A stretch of DNA of 64,000 nucleotides from Shinella granuli (GCF_004341885.1 NZ_SLVX01000001.1:496001-560000); one strand, 5' to 3'. Positions 8,457 through 18,341 are shown, numbered from the stretch's first letter. A program made the numbers and translations. Notes: generated by a model from the sequence alone, not told the origin.

Positions 8457-10073
8457 CTACGGCATCACGATGTCGATTTCCTCGCCGGTCGAGGAATAGG
8501 TGATGCGCCCGCCCTTCCAGCCGTCGGCGGCCTCCAGACGGATTTCGAGCGTCACCTTGCCGTCCGGCGAGGGCACCATGAATCTGCCGTCCGGCGACAT
8601 GAGCTGGCCGATGGAGAAGGTGTAGCGCGCCACCGCCATTTCCGTGCCGACCTGCAGGCGGGTGAAGGTCCGCGCCGTCAGTTCGCCGAGCTTTTCGGCG
8701 GAGAAGAAGGCGAGGTCCTCCATGCGGAAGAGCCGCTCCGGCCGGAATTCCGCATCCCAGGGCATCATCATGCTCGATGCGGTGATGCCGCGGTCGTTGG
8801 CGTTGTAATCGCGCATGGTGCCGGGCGTGTCGGGCACTTCGGCAAGCAGGCTCATCGAATCCTTGCTGACGGTGATTTCGGCGAAGCGGGCGTTCTTGCC
8901 GAACTGCTCGCCGATCGAGCCGAACGTCTGCCAGGTCATGGCGGGGTCGAGCCAGTTGCGCTTCGGCTTGCGGGCGTCGGGCAGGTTGGCGACGCGCACC
9001 GTGCCGTCCGTCGTCAGCTCCACGGTGCCGCTGGCGGTAAACAGCGTCATTTCACCCGGCTGGCCGAGATCGGTGAGATTCACCACCCAGCGCAGTTCCG
9101 GCTTGCCGGGCCCGTCGGTCGAGAGTTTCAGCATCATGTAGCTCATCGTCGACTTGTCGTTCTGCCAGGCCGCCTTCGCCTTGTCGCGGATCATCGTGAG
9201 CTTCGAGAGGTCGACATCGCCGATCGAAAAGCCGGGCAGGGCCGATGTGCCCGGGAACATCGGCGAGGTGATGGGCGAGCGCGTGACGCCGGAAATATCC
9301 CAGGAATAGCCGACCGTGGTTTCCGGCAGGCTGGGATGGTCGGCTTTCACCTGAACGGATTTCGGGTAGATCGTCAGATCGCGGACGACGGGCTTGTTGC
9401 CGATGACGGAGGCGAGGCTTTCCAGCGCGGCCTCCTTCGGCCAGTCCTCGTCCCTGAAGAAATCCATCTGGCGGGCGCGGTTGGTGTTGGAGAGGTCGCC
9501 GCCGATGATCGTGCCGGCGGCATCGGCATAGACCGTGGCGCTTTCGCGCGGCGAGGCGACGTAGATCGCCCAGCGGATATCGCCGTAGGAGGGCGTCGGC
9601 AAAAGATTCACGCGCTTCGATATCTCGATCGACTGCACCGCGCCGCCGCCCTCCAGCCTGGCATAGCCGATGGCGCGGGTGGCGACCTGGTCGGCCTTCG
9701 CAAGGGGGATCGCGTCGAGCGGGAAGAGGCCGCTCGCCAGATCGGCGACCATGGCCGGCGCGGACCGTGCCGAGGGGCCGCTGACGATCTCCGCTTCGAA
9801 GAACAGGAGGCGGGGCGCCTGCCGCACCCGCCATTCGTCCACGTCGCCGGTGCCAGCCCCCTGGACGACGAGGTTCACTTCCTTCTCGGTGATTCGGATC
9901 GTGTGCACCTGCGGCGTCCTGCCGAGCGCTTCGGCGACGCGCCCCACCGCACGGGCGGCCTCGCCGGGGCTGGTGATGTAGCTTTCCGCGGCACGGGCGG
10001 GTGGGCAGGCAAGAAGCAGCAGGGCGAGCCACGCGGCCACGAACGCCCGCACGATGCTGGAAACAAAAGCCAT
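8457..10073 (-). CDS. Exported protein of unknown function, possible lipoprotein
   Basis: A 538-residue protein with an N-terminal export signal: a charged start, the hydrophobic AAWLALLLLACPPARA, then AES. LLAC fits a lipobox, so a lipidated Cys is possible; cleavage after ARA is the alternative. The mature part is beta-rich with no recognised catalytic motif; it repeats segments such as TVRVANLPD and SSMMMPWDAEF. The start at 10073 is supported by GGAGGATCGCTC; the longer frame upstream lacks this. The family is not recognised and the neighbours do not suggest a role. Confidence 0.8.
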   Translation of the reverse strand: MAFVSSIVRAFVAAWLALLLLACPPARAAESYITSPGEAARAVGRVAEALGRTPQVHTIRITEKEVNLVVQGAGTGDVDEWRVRQAPRLLFFEAEIVSGPSARSAPAMVADLASGLFPLDAIPLAKADQVATRAIGYARLEGGGAVQSIEISKRVNLLPTPSYGDIRWAIYVASPRESATVYADAAGTIIGGDLSNTNRARQMDFFRDEDWPKEAALESLASVIGNKPVVRDLTIYPKSVQVKADHPSLPETTVGYSWDISGVTRSPITSPMFPGTSALPGFSIGDVDLSKLTMIRDKAKAAWQNDKSTMSYMMLKLSTDGPGKPELRWVVNLTDLGQPGEMTLFTASGTVELTTDGTVRVANLPDARKPKRNWLDPAMTWQTFGSIGEQFGKNARFAEITVSKDSMSLLAEVPDTPGTMRDYNANDRGITASSMMMPWDAEFRPERLFRMEDLAFFSAEKLGELTARTFTRLQVGTEMAVARYTFSIGQLMSPDGRFMVPSPDGKVTLEIRLEAADGWKGGRITYSSTGEEIDIVMP

Positions 10074-10240
10074 GAGCGATCCTCCGCCCGCCACCGGATG
10101 CGCATCATCCGTACTGGATAACGGCATGGCAAGCCGGTTTATTCCGGCAATGGCAGGTGGTGGGACGAAAAGCGGCTTTCCATTGCCGGTCAGCCGGTTA
10201 CACTCGCCCGGCATTGCCGGAAGGACCCTTGAAAGCCCCC

Positions 10241-11347
10241 ATGTCGCTACGCCTCGCCACCTTCAATATCGAAAACCTCATGACCCGTTTCGATTTCACG
10301 GGCTTTCGCAACCAGCTTCGCCAGGACCGTGTGCTGCGCCTCTTCGATATCCGCAACGAGGCGGAATACCAGCGGCTGGAGGAAGCGCGCACCATCGCGC
10401 ATACGGACGATACCCGCCAGCATACGGCGCTTGCCATCGCCGATGCGGATGCCGACATCCTCTGCCTGCAGGAAACCGACAACATGGCGGCCCTGCAGGC
10501 GTTCGAATACGGCTATCTCTTCCGCATGGTCGGCAACGGCTACCGGCAGAAATACCTGATCGAGGGCAATGACAGCCGCGGCATCGACGTTTCCGTGCTG
10601 ATGCGCGAGGAAACACGCGACGGCCAGCGCATCGAATGCGTCGACATCCGCAGCCATGCCGCGGTCACCTATCGCGATTTCGACCTCCATACGCCGGATC
10701 TCGGGCAGGGGCTCAATCCGGACGACAGGATCTTCAAGCGCGATTGCCTGGAGATGGACCTGCGCATCGGCGGCCGGCCGCTGACGCTCTATGTGGTGCA
10801 TTTCAAGTCGATGGGACCGGGCAGGGAGGGCATGGACGGGCGCCAGTCGACCATGCCGGTGCGTATGGCCGAGGCGAAGGCGGTGCGCCGGATCATCGAG
10901 GATCGCTTCGGCGCCGGCCATACGGCGGGCAAGGCCTTCGCCATCTGCGGCGACATGAACGACTATCAGGAGAAGCTGGCGATCGAGGGCGACAAGCGCA
11001 GCGGCTTTCGCTTCATCCCCCGCAAGGAGGCGGTGAGCGCGCTCGATGCCTTCAGCGCGGACGGCTTCGCCGTGAATCCGATGCTGCGCCGGCCGGTGGA
11101 CGATCGCTGGACGCTCTATCACAGCCGGGGGCCGGAGGAGCGCCATCTCTGCCAGCTCGACTATATCTGGCTCTCGCCCTCGCTTGCCGAGCGCAACGCG
11201 CAGCGCGTTCCCGACATCATCCGCGCCGGCCAGCCCTTCCGCACGCCCTTCCCGCCGGGACAGGAGGTGGAGCGGTATCCCCGCGTCGGCTGGGACCGGC
11301 CGAAGGCCTCCGACCATTGCCCCGTCGTGATGACGCTCGATCTGTGA
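10241..11347 (+). CDS. Endonuclease/exonuclease/phosphatase-fold protein
   Basis: A 368-residue member of the EEP superfamily (DNase I, exonuclease III and sphingomyelinase relatives), metal-dependent phosphodiesterases. The motifs run in order: TFNIENL, LCLQETDN, VVHFKS, GDMNDY, QLDYIWLS and SDHCPVV, with catalytic Asp and His in the last three. No signal peptide is seen. The ATG at 10241 is chosen because homology begins right after it; its ribosome site is weak. The substrate is unknown, and it stands alone between an exported protein and a PhzF gene. Confidence 0.88.
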   Translation: MSLRLATFNIENLMTRFDFTGFRNQLRQDRVLRLFDIRNEAEYQRLEEARTIAHTDDTRQHTALAIADADADILCLQETDNMAALQAFEYGYLFRMVGNGYRQKYLIEGNDSRGIDVSVLMREETRDGQRIECVDIRSHAAVTYRDFDLHTPDLGQGLNPDDRIFKRDCLEMDLRIGGRPLTLYVVHFKSMGPGREGMDGRQSTMPVRMAEAKAVRRIIEDRFGAGHTAGKAFAICGDMNDYQEKLAIEGDKRSGFRFIPRKEAVSALDAFSADGFAVNPMLRRPVDDRWTLYHSRGPEERHLCQLDYIWLSPSLAERNAQRVPDIIRAGQPFRTPFPPGQEVERYPRVGWDRPKASDHCPVVMTLDL

Positions 11348-11476
11348 AGCCCCGGCTTTGCGGCCGTCGGCGAAGTGCCCGGGCGGCGGGCGGCGTCATT
11401 TTCCCTTGCCCGCGGGATGGGCCTCGGGCAATTCTAGCAAAATGCTCTCGGGCAAAAACTGAACAGGGAGAATGCC

Positions 11477-12394
11477 TTGTCCCGTCGCTACGCCATCTAT
11501 GACGTCTTCACCGACACGCGGCTTGCCGGCAATCCGCTGGCCGTCGTCTTCGACGCCGACGATCTCGACGACGGCACGATGCAGCGGATTGCCGGCGAGT
11601 TCAATCTTTCCGAGACCGTCTTCGTCAGGACGGCGGAAAACCCGGCGCACAGCGCGCGCCTGCGCATCTTCACGCCCGGCCGGGAACTGCCCTTTGCCGG
11701 CCATCCGACGGTGGGCGCGGCGATCGCCATTGCCGAGGCGGGCGAGGGGGACGCGGCCGTGCCGCGCGATCTCGTCAGCGTGCTGGAGGAAAATGTCGGA
11801 CCGGTGCGCTGCGCGGTCAAACTCGGCGCGCGCAAGGCCGCCTTTGCCGAATTCGACGTGCCGCGCAAGGCGGCGCGCCTGGAGGCCGCGTTCGACCGGC
11901 AGGCGCTTGCCGATGCCTTCAGCCTGAAGCCCGGCCAGATCGGCTTCGAGAATCACGTTCCCTCGCTGTGGAGCGCTGGTGTCGCCTTCGTGATGATCCC
12001 GGTGCACGACCTTGCGGCGGCCGCCGCGGTGGAATTCGACCCGGCGCTCTGGGAGCGCTGCGCGCCCTTCGCCGAGGGGCGGCTTGCCTCGGCCTACCTC
12101 TATTGCCGCGGCGGGGTCAATCACGTCGCCCGCTTCCATACCCGCATGTTCGCGCCCGACATGGGCATCGCCGAGGATCCGGCGACGGGGGCCGCGGTCG
12201 CCGCCATGTCCGGCGCCATCCACTTCTTCGACAAGCTGGTGGACGGCCACCATCCGCTGCTGATCGAGCAGGGCGTCGAAATGGGCCGCCCCTCGTTCAT
12301 CCACCTGCATCTCGATATCGCGGGTGGGGCGATCGCCGGCGCGCGCATCGGCGGCGAGGCCATCCGCATTGCATCCGGGGTGCTGGATTTGTGA
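11477..12394 (+). CDS. PhzF-family isomerase
   Basis: A 305-residue PhzF/YddE-type protein with the diaminopimelate-epimerase fold. Diagnostic segments are FTDTRLAGNPLAVV, FNLSETVFV containing the catalytic Glu, RIFTPGRELPFAGHPTVGAA, and MGIAEDPATGAA. The start codon is TTG at 11477, with GGGAG six bases upstream. No phenazine genes are nearby, so the name reflects fold only; most such proteins have no known substrate. It is followed by the tRNA-Lys promoter. Confidence 0.92.
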   Translation: MSRRYAIYDVFTDTRLAGNPLAVVFDADDLDDGTMQRIAGEFNLSETVFVRTAENPAHSARLRIFTPGRELPFAGHPTVGAAIAIAEAGEGDAAVPRDLVSVLEENVGPVRCAVKLGARKAAFAEFDVPRKAARLEAAFDRQALADAFSLKPGQIGFENHVPSLWSAGVAFVMIPVHDLAAAAAVEFDPALWERCAPFAEGRLASAYLYCRGGVNHVARFHTRMFAPDMGIAEDPATGAAVAAMSGAIHFFDKLVDGHHPLLIEQGVEMGRPSFIHLHLDIAGGAIAGARIGGEAIRIASGVLDL

Positions 12395-12452
12395 CGGATT
12401 TTTGCGCTGCGGAAGAAATTTATCCGCAAACGCATTTTTTTCCGGATCGCTA

Positions 12453-12481
12453 TGGACAAGCTCCACGAAGGCCTTTATACG
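12453..12481 (+). promoter_or_regulatory. Promoter of tRNA-Lys
   Basis: TGGACA (12453-12458) and TATACG (12476-12481) are 17 bases apart, ending 28 bases before the tRNA. Spacing and position fit a sigma-70 promoter. Confidence 0.5.
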
Positions 12482-12509
12482 CCCCGTCAGACCGCTGGAG
12501 CGGTCAAGT

Positions 12510-12585
<76 letters not shown>

Positions 12586-12628
12586 AATACAATTACTTAG
12601 CGGAATTCTACCAACCCGCATTTTACAG

Positions 12629-12662
12629 CAAATCGGAAATTTTACAATTTCATTTCCGATTT
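12629..12662. repeat. Perfect 12-bp inverted repeat after tRNA-Lys
   Basis: CAAATCGGAAAT and ATTTCCGATTTG enclose TTACAATTTC. No T-run follows on either strand, so it is not a classical terminator. It overlaps the stop codon of the integrase-like remnant and could be part of that element's end. Confidence 0.6.
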
Positions 12663-13018
12663 GTTCCCCGGCCGATGGCATCGATGACCTCTTGGCCGGC
12701 AAGATGGTGCTTGCGGATGATCGACTCATCCGTAGAGTGCCCGGAAACCTCCGACATCAGCTTGATTTTCTCTTCGCGCGCCCGGTCAAGGTGCGCCTAT
12801 GCGAAGGTGTTCGCCGTCCCGCCGGCGATCGTGGAATGCCGAGTCTTTTCATTTTCTTGCGCCATGACGCTCGAAGGCCGCTGGAGCCCCATCCGTGGCC
12901 GAATGAACTGACGATAACGCGGTGCTGACCAAAAGCGTGCCGGCTGCTTATCCGTCCAGATGATCATGTCCCGGTGTGGCATCCCGGACAGGGACCGCAC
13001 GATCGATCGCCGTTTCAC
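12649..13018 (-). pseudogene. Degraded integrase-like remnant
   Basis: One minus-strand frame runs from about 13018 to the stop at 12649-12651 but is broken by TAG at 12797-12799. The distal part has MSEVSGHSTDESIIRKHHL, which resembles the end of tyrosine recombinases, where a Gly-His-Ser motif is followed by the catalytic Tyr; here the expected Tyr position reads His. The proximal part (PHRDMIIWTDKQPARFW) is not recognised. No Shine-Dalgarno sequence is seen. Position beside a tRNA 3' end supports a decayed integrative element. The family assignment is tentative. Confidence 0.4.
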
Positions 13019-13033
13019 AGACGCTCGTGAAGA

Positions 13034-13094
13034 TTGACATGTGAAGGCCTTTGAATTACGACTGACGAAATTCTAAAATCGTCAGTCGTAATTC
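13034..13094 (+). promoter_or_regulatory. Promoter and 16-bp inverted-repeat operator of the TetR-RND operon
   Basis: TTGACA (13034-13039) and TACGAC (13057-13062) are 17 bases apart. A perfect 16-bp inverted repeat, arms at 13053-13068 (GAATTACGACTGACGA) and 13079-13094, with a 10-base spacer, covers the -10 element. A TetR-type repressor bound here would block transcription of its own gene and the efflux genes. Confidence 0.75.
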
Positions 13095-13101
13095 ATAATC
13101 G

Positions 13102-13719
13102 ATGGGCAAGGCCATGAGCGAGACAGGGGAAGCAGTGTTGGAACCCGACCGGCAGGACACCGTGGAGCGTATTCTCGAGGCGGGGGAGCGGCTGTTCCGG
13201 CACTACGGCTATTCGAAGACGACGGTGGCCGACATCGCCCGCGACCTCGGCATGTCGCCGGCCAATATCTACCGGTTCTTCGCCTCCAAGGTCGAAATCC
13301 ACCAGGCGATCTGCGGCCGGATGCTGGCGGCGGTGCTTGAGGCTCTTTCCGGCATCGCGCGGCTGCCGCTCCCGGCGGAGGAGCGCCTGCGCCGCTGCAT
13401 CGCCGAGCAGCATCGCGTGACGGTCGAAACCATGCTCGACCAGGAAAAGGTGCACGAGATGGTGATCGTCGCCATCGAGCGCGACTGGCATGTCATCGAG
13501 CGCCATATCGATCAGGTCCATGCCGTCTATGCGGAGATCATCCGCCAAGGCATCGTGGCGGGCGAGTTCGCCGACCGCGATGTGGATGTCGCGGCGAAAT
13601 GCTTCGGCGCGGGCACCGCGATGCTGTGCCACCCGCAGATGGTGGCCCAGTGCGCGCGCAAGGCCAACCGCGCGACGCCCGAGGAGCTGATCGAATTCGC
13701 CCTCAGGGCACTGAGATGA
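13102..13719 (+). CDS. TetR/AcrR-family repressor of the RND operon
   Basis: A 205-residue regulator. The helix-turn-helix spans about residues 20-65 (RILEAGERLFRHYGYSKTT, VADIARDLGMSPANIYRFF). The C-terminal helical domain probably binds the pump's ligand. It starts eight bases after the operator; an alternative ATG at 13114 is possible, and neither has a strong ribosome site. It is 30 bases from the efflux adaptor gene in the same direction. By analogy with AcrR-type systems it should repress the operon until a toxic compound binds. Confidence 0.92.
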   Translation: MGKAMSETGEAVLEPDRQDTVERILEAGERLFRHYGYSKTTVADIARDLGMSPANIYRFFASKVEIHQAICGRMLAAVLEALSGIARLPLPAEERLRRCIAEQHRVTVETMLDQEKVHEMVIVAIERDWHVIERHIDQVHAVYAEIIRQGIVAGEFADRDVDVAAKCFGAGTAMLCHPQMVAQCARKANRATPEELIEFALRALR

Positions 13720-13749
13720 CGCAACCAACCGGCAATGGGAGTTGATGCC

Positions 13750-14844
13750 ATGATGGCGTTGCAGTTTTCTTTCAGGGGTACGCTGGCAAGGCTGGCGCTC
13801 GTCGCCGCGCTCGGTGCGACCCTTGCCGCCTGCACCGAAGCGCAGAGCGAAACCGTCCCCGCCGCCGAACGCCCCGTCAAGCTCGTCGAGATCGGCCGGG
13901 CGGAGACGGCGCGGGTGGTGGAGTATTCCGGTGCCGTGAAGGCCCGCAGACAGGCCGATCTCGGTTTTCGCGTGGCCGGCAAGCTCGTCGAGCGGGCGGT
14001 CGATATCGGCGACCGCGTGAAGGCCGGCGACCTGCTCGCCCGGATCGACGCCACCGACTACACGCTCGCGGTGACGGCCGCCGAAGCGAGCCTCGCGGCG
14101 GCCGGAAAACAGGTCGAGACGGCCGCCCTGACGCGCGGGCGCGCCGAGCGGCTTTCGGCGAAAAACGTTGCCTCGCAGTCGGCCCTGGACGAAGCGGTGC
14201 TCGCCCATCACCAGGCGATCGCGACGCGCGATGCGGCGGCGGCCTCGCTGCAACAGGCGAAGAACCAGGTCGGCTATACGGAGTTGCGGGCGGATCGCAG
14301 CGGCATCGTCACCGCGATCGGCGCGGATAGCGGCCAGGTCGTCGCCATCGGCACGCCCGTCGTCTCGGTGGCGGTCGACGGCGAGAAGGAGATCGAGGTC
14401 GCCGTGCCTGAAACGGAGATCCGCTCCTTCACACCCGGCATGGCGGTCGAGGTCGGCTTGTGGACCGACGACACGTTGAAGCTGGACGGCAAGGTGCGCG
14501 AGATCGCCGGCAGCGCCGATCCGCGCTCGCGGACATTCGGCGTGCGCGTCAGCCTGCCGGACGATCCGCGCATCCTGCTCGGCATGACGGCGACGATCAG
14601 GGCAAGCGTGGGCGCGGACGCGCCGCTGGTTTCCGTTCCGCTGGAGGCGCTGGCCGAGAAGAATGGCGGCAAGATCGTCTGGGTGGCGGACCCTGCGAGC
14701 GCGACCGTGCATGCCCGCGCCGTCGAGGTGGCCGATTTCGGGCCGGACGGCGTGCGGATATCGAAGGGCCTTGCGGAAAACGACCTCGTCGTCGCCGCCG
14801 GCACGCAGTTCATGCAGGAAAACATGAAGGTGAAGCTGCCCTAG
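13750..14844 (+). CDS. RND efflux periplasmic adaptor (membrane fusion protein)
   Basis: A 364-residue HlyD/AcrA-type lipoprotein that links an inner-membrane RND pump to an outer-membrane channel. The signal ends in a lipobox LAAC, lipidated at Cys about residue 28. Then come the barrel-sandwich half (RVAGKLVERAVDIGDRVKAGDLLARID), a helical hairpin rich in Ala and Gln, the second lipoyl half (LRADRSGIVTAIGADSGQVV), and beta-barrel domains. The start at 13750 follows GGGAG by eight bases. It precedes the pump gene by 42 bases. No outer-membrane TolC-like gene is present in the operon. Confidence 0.94.
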   Translation: MMALQFSFRGTLARLALVAALGATLAACTEAQSETVPAAERPVKLVEIGRAETARVVEYSGAVKARRQADLGFRVAGKLVERAVDIGDRVKAGDLLARIDATDYTLAVTAAEASLAAAGKQVETAALTRGRAERLSAKNVASQSALDEAVLAHHQAIATRDAAAASLQQAKNQVGYTELRADRSGIVTAIGADSGQVVAIGTPVVSVAVDGEKEIEVAVPETEIRSFTPGMAVEVGLWTDDTLKLDGKVREIAGSADPRSRTFGVRVSLPDDPRILLGMTATIRASVGADAPLVSVPLEALAEKNGGKIVWVADPASATVHARAVEVADFGPDGVRISKGLAENDLVVAAGTQFMQENMKVKLP

Positions 14845-14886
14845 ACGGCGCTCCGGAAACCTTCCCCGAACCCGATGGAGGCGGCC

Positions 14887-17800
14887 ATGACGGCGTCTGC
14901 AAGCGAGAAGACACGTTTCAACCTGTCGCGCTGGGCGATCGGCCATCCGAGCATCGCGCGTTTCCTCTTCGCGCTGATCATCGTCGCCGGCGGCTTCGGC
15001 CTCCTGCGCATGGGCCAGAGCGAGGATCCGGACTTTACCTTCCGCGTCATGGTCGTGCAGGCCGTCTGGCCGGGCGCCTCCATCGAGGACATGCAGGACC
15101 AGGTGGTCAACAAGATCGAGCGCAAGCTGCAGGAAACGCCGCATCTCGATTTCGTGCGCTCCTACACGCGCGCCGGCAGCGCCGTCATCCTGCTGCAGGT
15201 CAAGGGTGACACCGACGCCGACGAGGTCGCGGACGCCTTCTACCAGGTGCGCAAGAAGGTCGGCGATATCGAAGGCGACCTGCCGCCGGGCCTGCTCGGC
15301 CCCTATTTCAACGACGAATTCGGCGACACCTTCATCACGCTGCATTCGGTGAGCGGCGCGGGCTATTCCTATCAGGAGCTGAAGCGGTTCGCCATCGAGG
15401 CGCGCGACATGCTGCTGACGACACCCGGCGTCGAGAAGGCTGTCGTCATCGGCGACCAGCCGCAGGCGATCCATATCGACATCTCGTCCAAGGTGCTGGC
15501 CGAGCGCGGCCTGACGCTGATGGACGTGCAGAACGCCATCAGGGGGCAGAACAGCGTCGATCCGGCCGGTTCCGTCGACACCGGCACGCGCTCCGTGCGC
15601 ATCTCCGTCGCGGGCGACGTCACGCGGGTCGAGGACATCCGGGAGCTGCGCCTTCGTGCCGGGGAAAGCGTCACGCGGCTCGGCGACATCGCCACGGTGA
15701 CGGCCGGCCTCGAAGACCCCTACGAGCGCAAGTTCCGGTTCAACGGAAAGGACAGCGTGCAGATCGGCGTCGTCATGGCCAAGGGATTCAAGGTGACGGA
15801 TGTCGGCGCGGAGGTGGAGGCGACCTACCGCCGCTTCGAGCAGGCGCTGCCCTACGGCGTCGAGATCGAGCAGATCGCCAACCAGCCCGAGGTGGTCACG
15901 GACGCGATCGGCGAGTTCATGAAGGCGCTCGGCGAAGCGTTGTTGATCGTTCTCGTCGTCTCCTTCCTGTCGATCGGCTGGCGCTCGGGGCTGGTCATCG
16001 CCATCACCATTCCGCTGGTGCTGGCCGCCACCTTCGCCGTCATGTACCAGCTCGGCATCGACCTGCAGCGCATCTCGCTCGGCGCGCTGATCATCGCGCT
16101 CGGCCTCCTGGTGGACGACGCGATGATCGTCGTGGAACTGATGGAGCGCAAGCTGGAAGAGGGGCTCGGCAAGCTCGATGCGGCGAGCTTCGCCTACCGG
16201 TCCACCGCCTTCCCGATGCTGACCGGCACGCTGATCACCACGGCGGGCTTCATCCCGGTCGGTTTTGCCGAATCGACCGCCGGCGAATATGTCCGCTCGC
16301 TGTTCTTCGTGGTCGGCATCGCGCTGGTCGTGTCCTGGTTCGTGGCGGTCTATTTCACGCCCTGGCTCGGCCACATGATCCTGAAGGAGCGCCGCCATGC
16401 CGGCGGGCATCACGACGTCTTCGATACGCCCTTCTACCGACGCCTCGGTGCGACCGTCGGCTGGGCGGTGCGCCACCGCGTCGCCGTGCTCGCCCTGACG
16501 CTCGCCGTCTTCGCCGCCAGCCTCTGGAGCTTCCAGTTCATCCCGCAGAATTTCTTCCCGCAGTCCGAGCGGCCGGAAATCCTCGTCGATCTCTGGCTGC
16601 CCGAGGGCACGAGCATCAAGGAGGTCGAAGCCCAGGCCAAGGCGTTGGAGGCGCGGATGATGGACGACGGGGACAAGCGTTTCATCGCCACCTATATCGG
16701 CGAGGGCGCGCCGCGCTTCTTCCTGCCGCTCGACCAGCAATTGCGCAATCCGAATTTCGCCCAGCTTCTCGTCATGGCGAAGGACGAGCCGGCCCGCGAG
16801 CGGCTGATCACGAAACTCCGCACCATCCTCGCCGCCGACTTCCCCTCGGTGCGCGCCAAGGTGGACCGCCTGTTCCTCGGCCCGCCCACCGGCTGGCCGG
16901 TGCAGCTTCGCGTCATGGGGCCGGATCGCGCCGAGGTGCGCCGGATCGCCGACGCGGTGAAGGCGCGCTTCGACGCCGAACCGTTGCTCGGCGCCGTGCA
17001 TGACGACTGGCTGGAGCCGGTGCCGGCCATGCGCCTGGTGATCGACCAGGACCGCGCCCGCGCGCTCGGCGTCACCTCGCAGCGCGTGCGCCAGATGCTG
17101 CAGGCGGCGATGACCGGCGTGCCGCTGGATACGTTCCGCGACGGCGAGGAGACCATCTCGATCATCGCCCGCGAGCCGGCGGAGAGCCGCTCGCTGTTGT
17201 CGGCCGTCAATTCGGTCTATGTGCCGACCGACACGGGCGCCTTCGTGCCGGTGTCGCAGGTCGCCCGCGTCGTGCCGGTGCTCGAACCCGGTATCGAATG
17301 GCGGCGCGACCGGTTGCCGACGATCACCGTGCGGGCGACGCTGCCCGACGGCGTGCAGGCCAACGACGTCGCCATGCGGCTCCATGCCGGCATGCAGGAC
17401 CTGCGCGACCGGCTGCCGGAAGGCTATCGGATCGAGATCCAGGGCGGGGCCGAGGATGCGGCGGAAAGCCAGGCCTCGATCGCGGCGAAGGCACCGGTCA
17501 TGCTGCTCGTCATCGTCGTGCTCCTGATGGTGCAGCTCCAGCATTTCGGCAAGGCGATGCTGGTGCTCGCCACCGGGCCGCTCGGCATCATCGGCGCGGC
17601 GGCGGCCCTGCTGGTCAGCGGCGCGCCCTTCGGCTTCGTCGCCATCCTCGGCGTCATCGCGCTGCTCGGCATCATCATCCGCAACTCCATCATCCTCGTC
17701 GACCAGATCGACCAGGACATCGCCGCGGGCGTGGCGCGCGCCGAGGCGATCGTCGGCGCCGCGGTCAGGCGCTTCCGGCCGATCATGCTGACCGCGCTGA

Positions 17801-18033
17801 CGGCTGTGCTAGCGCTGATCCCGATCTCGCGCGGCGTCTTCTGGGGGCCGCTCGCTTATGCGATGATGGGCGGCATCCTGGTCGCAACCGTGCTGACCAT
17901 CCTCGTCCTGCCCGCCGGCTATGCGCTGTTCTTCGGCCGGGAGCGGCAGAAGGTGGGCGAAAACCCGGAGCCGGCGGAGAGCGAGGAGGGCGCAGCCGGA
18001 GCCTACGCCCCGCTTGCGATGGCCGCCGAATAG
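14887..18033 (+). CDS. RND efflux pump inner-membrane protein (AcrB family)
   Basis: A 1048-residue proton-driven exporter with the usual 12 membrane helices and two large periplasmic loops. The proton-relay pair is visible in GLLVDDAMIVVELMERKLEEG around residue 405; FGFVAILGVIALLGIIIRNS marks the second half. The protein begins NLSRWAIGHPSIARF. GGAGG stands five bases before ATG 14887, preferred over the ATG at 14875. Substrates are unknown; the TetR neighbour suggests a drug, solvent or plant-compound pump. Confidence 0.95.
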   Translation: MTASASEKTRFNLSRWAIGHPSIARFLFALIIVAGGFGLLRMGQSEDPDFTFRVMVVQAVWPGASIEDMQDQVVNKIERKLQETPHLDFVRSYTRAGSAVILLQVKGDTDADEVADAFYQVRKKVGDIEGDLPPGLLGPYFNDEFGDTFITLHSVSGAGYSYQELKRFAIEARDMLLTTPGVEKAVVIGDQPQAIHIDISSKVLAERGLTLMDVQNAIRGQNSVDPAGSVDTGTRSVRISVAGDVTRVEDIRELRLRAGESVTRLGDIATVTAGLEDPYERKFRFNGKDSVQIGVVMAKGFKVTDVGAEVEATYRRFEQALPYGVEIEQIANQPEVVTDAIGEFMKALGEALLIVLVVSFLSIGWRSGLVIAITIPLVLAATFAVMYQLGIDLQRISLGALIIALGLLVDDAMIVVELMERKLEEGLGKLDAASFAYRSTAFPMLTGTLITTAGFIPVGFAESTAGEYVRSLFFVVGIALVVSWFVAVYFTPWLGHMILKERRHAGGHHDVFDTPFYRRLGATVGWAVRHRVAVLALTLAVFAASLWSFQFIPQNFFPQSERPEILVDLWLPEGTSIKEVEAQAKALEARMMDDGDKRFIATYIGEGAPRFFLPLDQQLRNPNFAQLLVMAKDEPARERLITKLRTILAADFPSVRAKVDRLFLGPPTGWPVQLRVMGPDRAEVRRIADAVKARFDAEPLLGAVHDDWLEPVPAMRLVIDQDRARALGVTSQRVRQMLQAAMTGVPLDTFRDGEETISIIAREPAESRSLLSAVNSVYVPTDTGAFVPVSQVARVVPVLEPGIEWRRDRLPTITVRATLPDGVQANDVAMRLHAGMQDLRDRLPEGYRIEIQGGAEDAAESQASIAAKAPVMLLVIVVLLMVQLQHFGKAMLVLATGPLGIIGAAAALLVSGAPFGFVAILGVIALLGIIIRNSIILVDQIDQDIAAGVARAEAIVGAAVRRFRPIMLTALTAVLALIPISRGVFWGPLAYAMMGGILVATVLTILVLPAGYALFFGRERQKVGENPEPAESEEGAAGAYAPLAMAAE

Positions 18034-18229
18034 ACATCCGGCCAGAACGGTCGCTTCAGCCGATCAGGGCGATGCCTGCCACTGACCCAGGAAATGTTTC
18101 GAACGCGGCCTGAACGCCGGCGGCGCATGGGGCCGGGGCGGATGATCATGGGCAGCAGTCCCCGGGCGGCGGCGCGGCGGTCGTCATTCGGCCATGAGGG
18201 ACGGATTCGGTTTGTAGAGGCATTGTCAT

Positions 18230-18253
18230 CGCTATATCGTTGCGAATACAGCG
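18230..18253. promoter_or_regulatory. ModE-type Mo-box upstream of the GGCT-moeA pair
   Basis: CGCTATAT and ATACAGCG flank exactly eight bases and match as an inverted repeat at 7 of 8 positions. The E. coli modA operator has the same layout (CGTTATAT-N8-ACATAACG). It lies 89 bases before the GGCT-like gene. The rest of the 308-base gap 18034-18341 shows no other feature. Confidence 0.55.
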
Positions 18254-18341
18254 CGCCACCGAAAAGGCGACCGCGGCCGTCTTGTCAACGGGAAAGACGT
18301 TCCGCGCTTTCGCAATGACCCGTCGTGCAAAGGCCCCTGGA

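Noticed and set aside
13093-17544. A 1483-residue minus-strand open frame opposite the RND operon
   Set aside because: It is His/Arg/Asp-rich, has no ribosome site or domain, and mirrors well-recognised plus-strand genes; it is a product of high GC codon bias.
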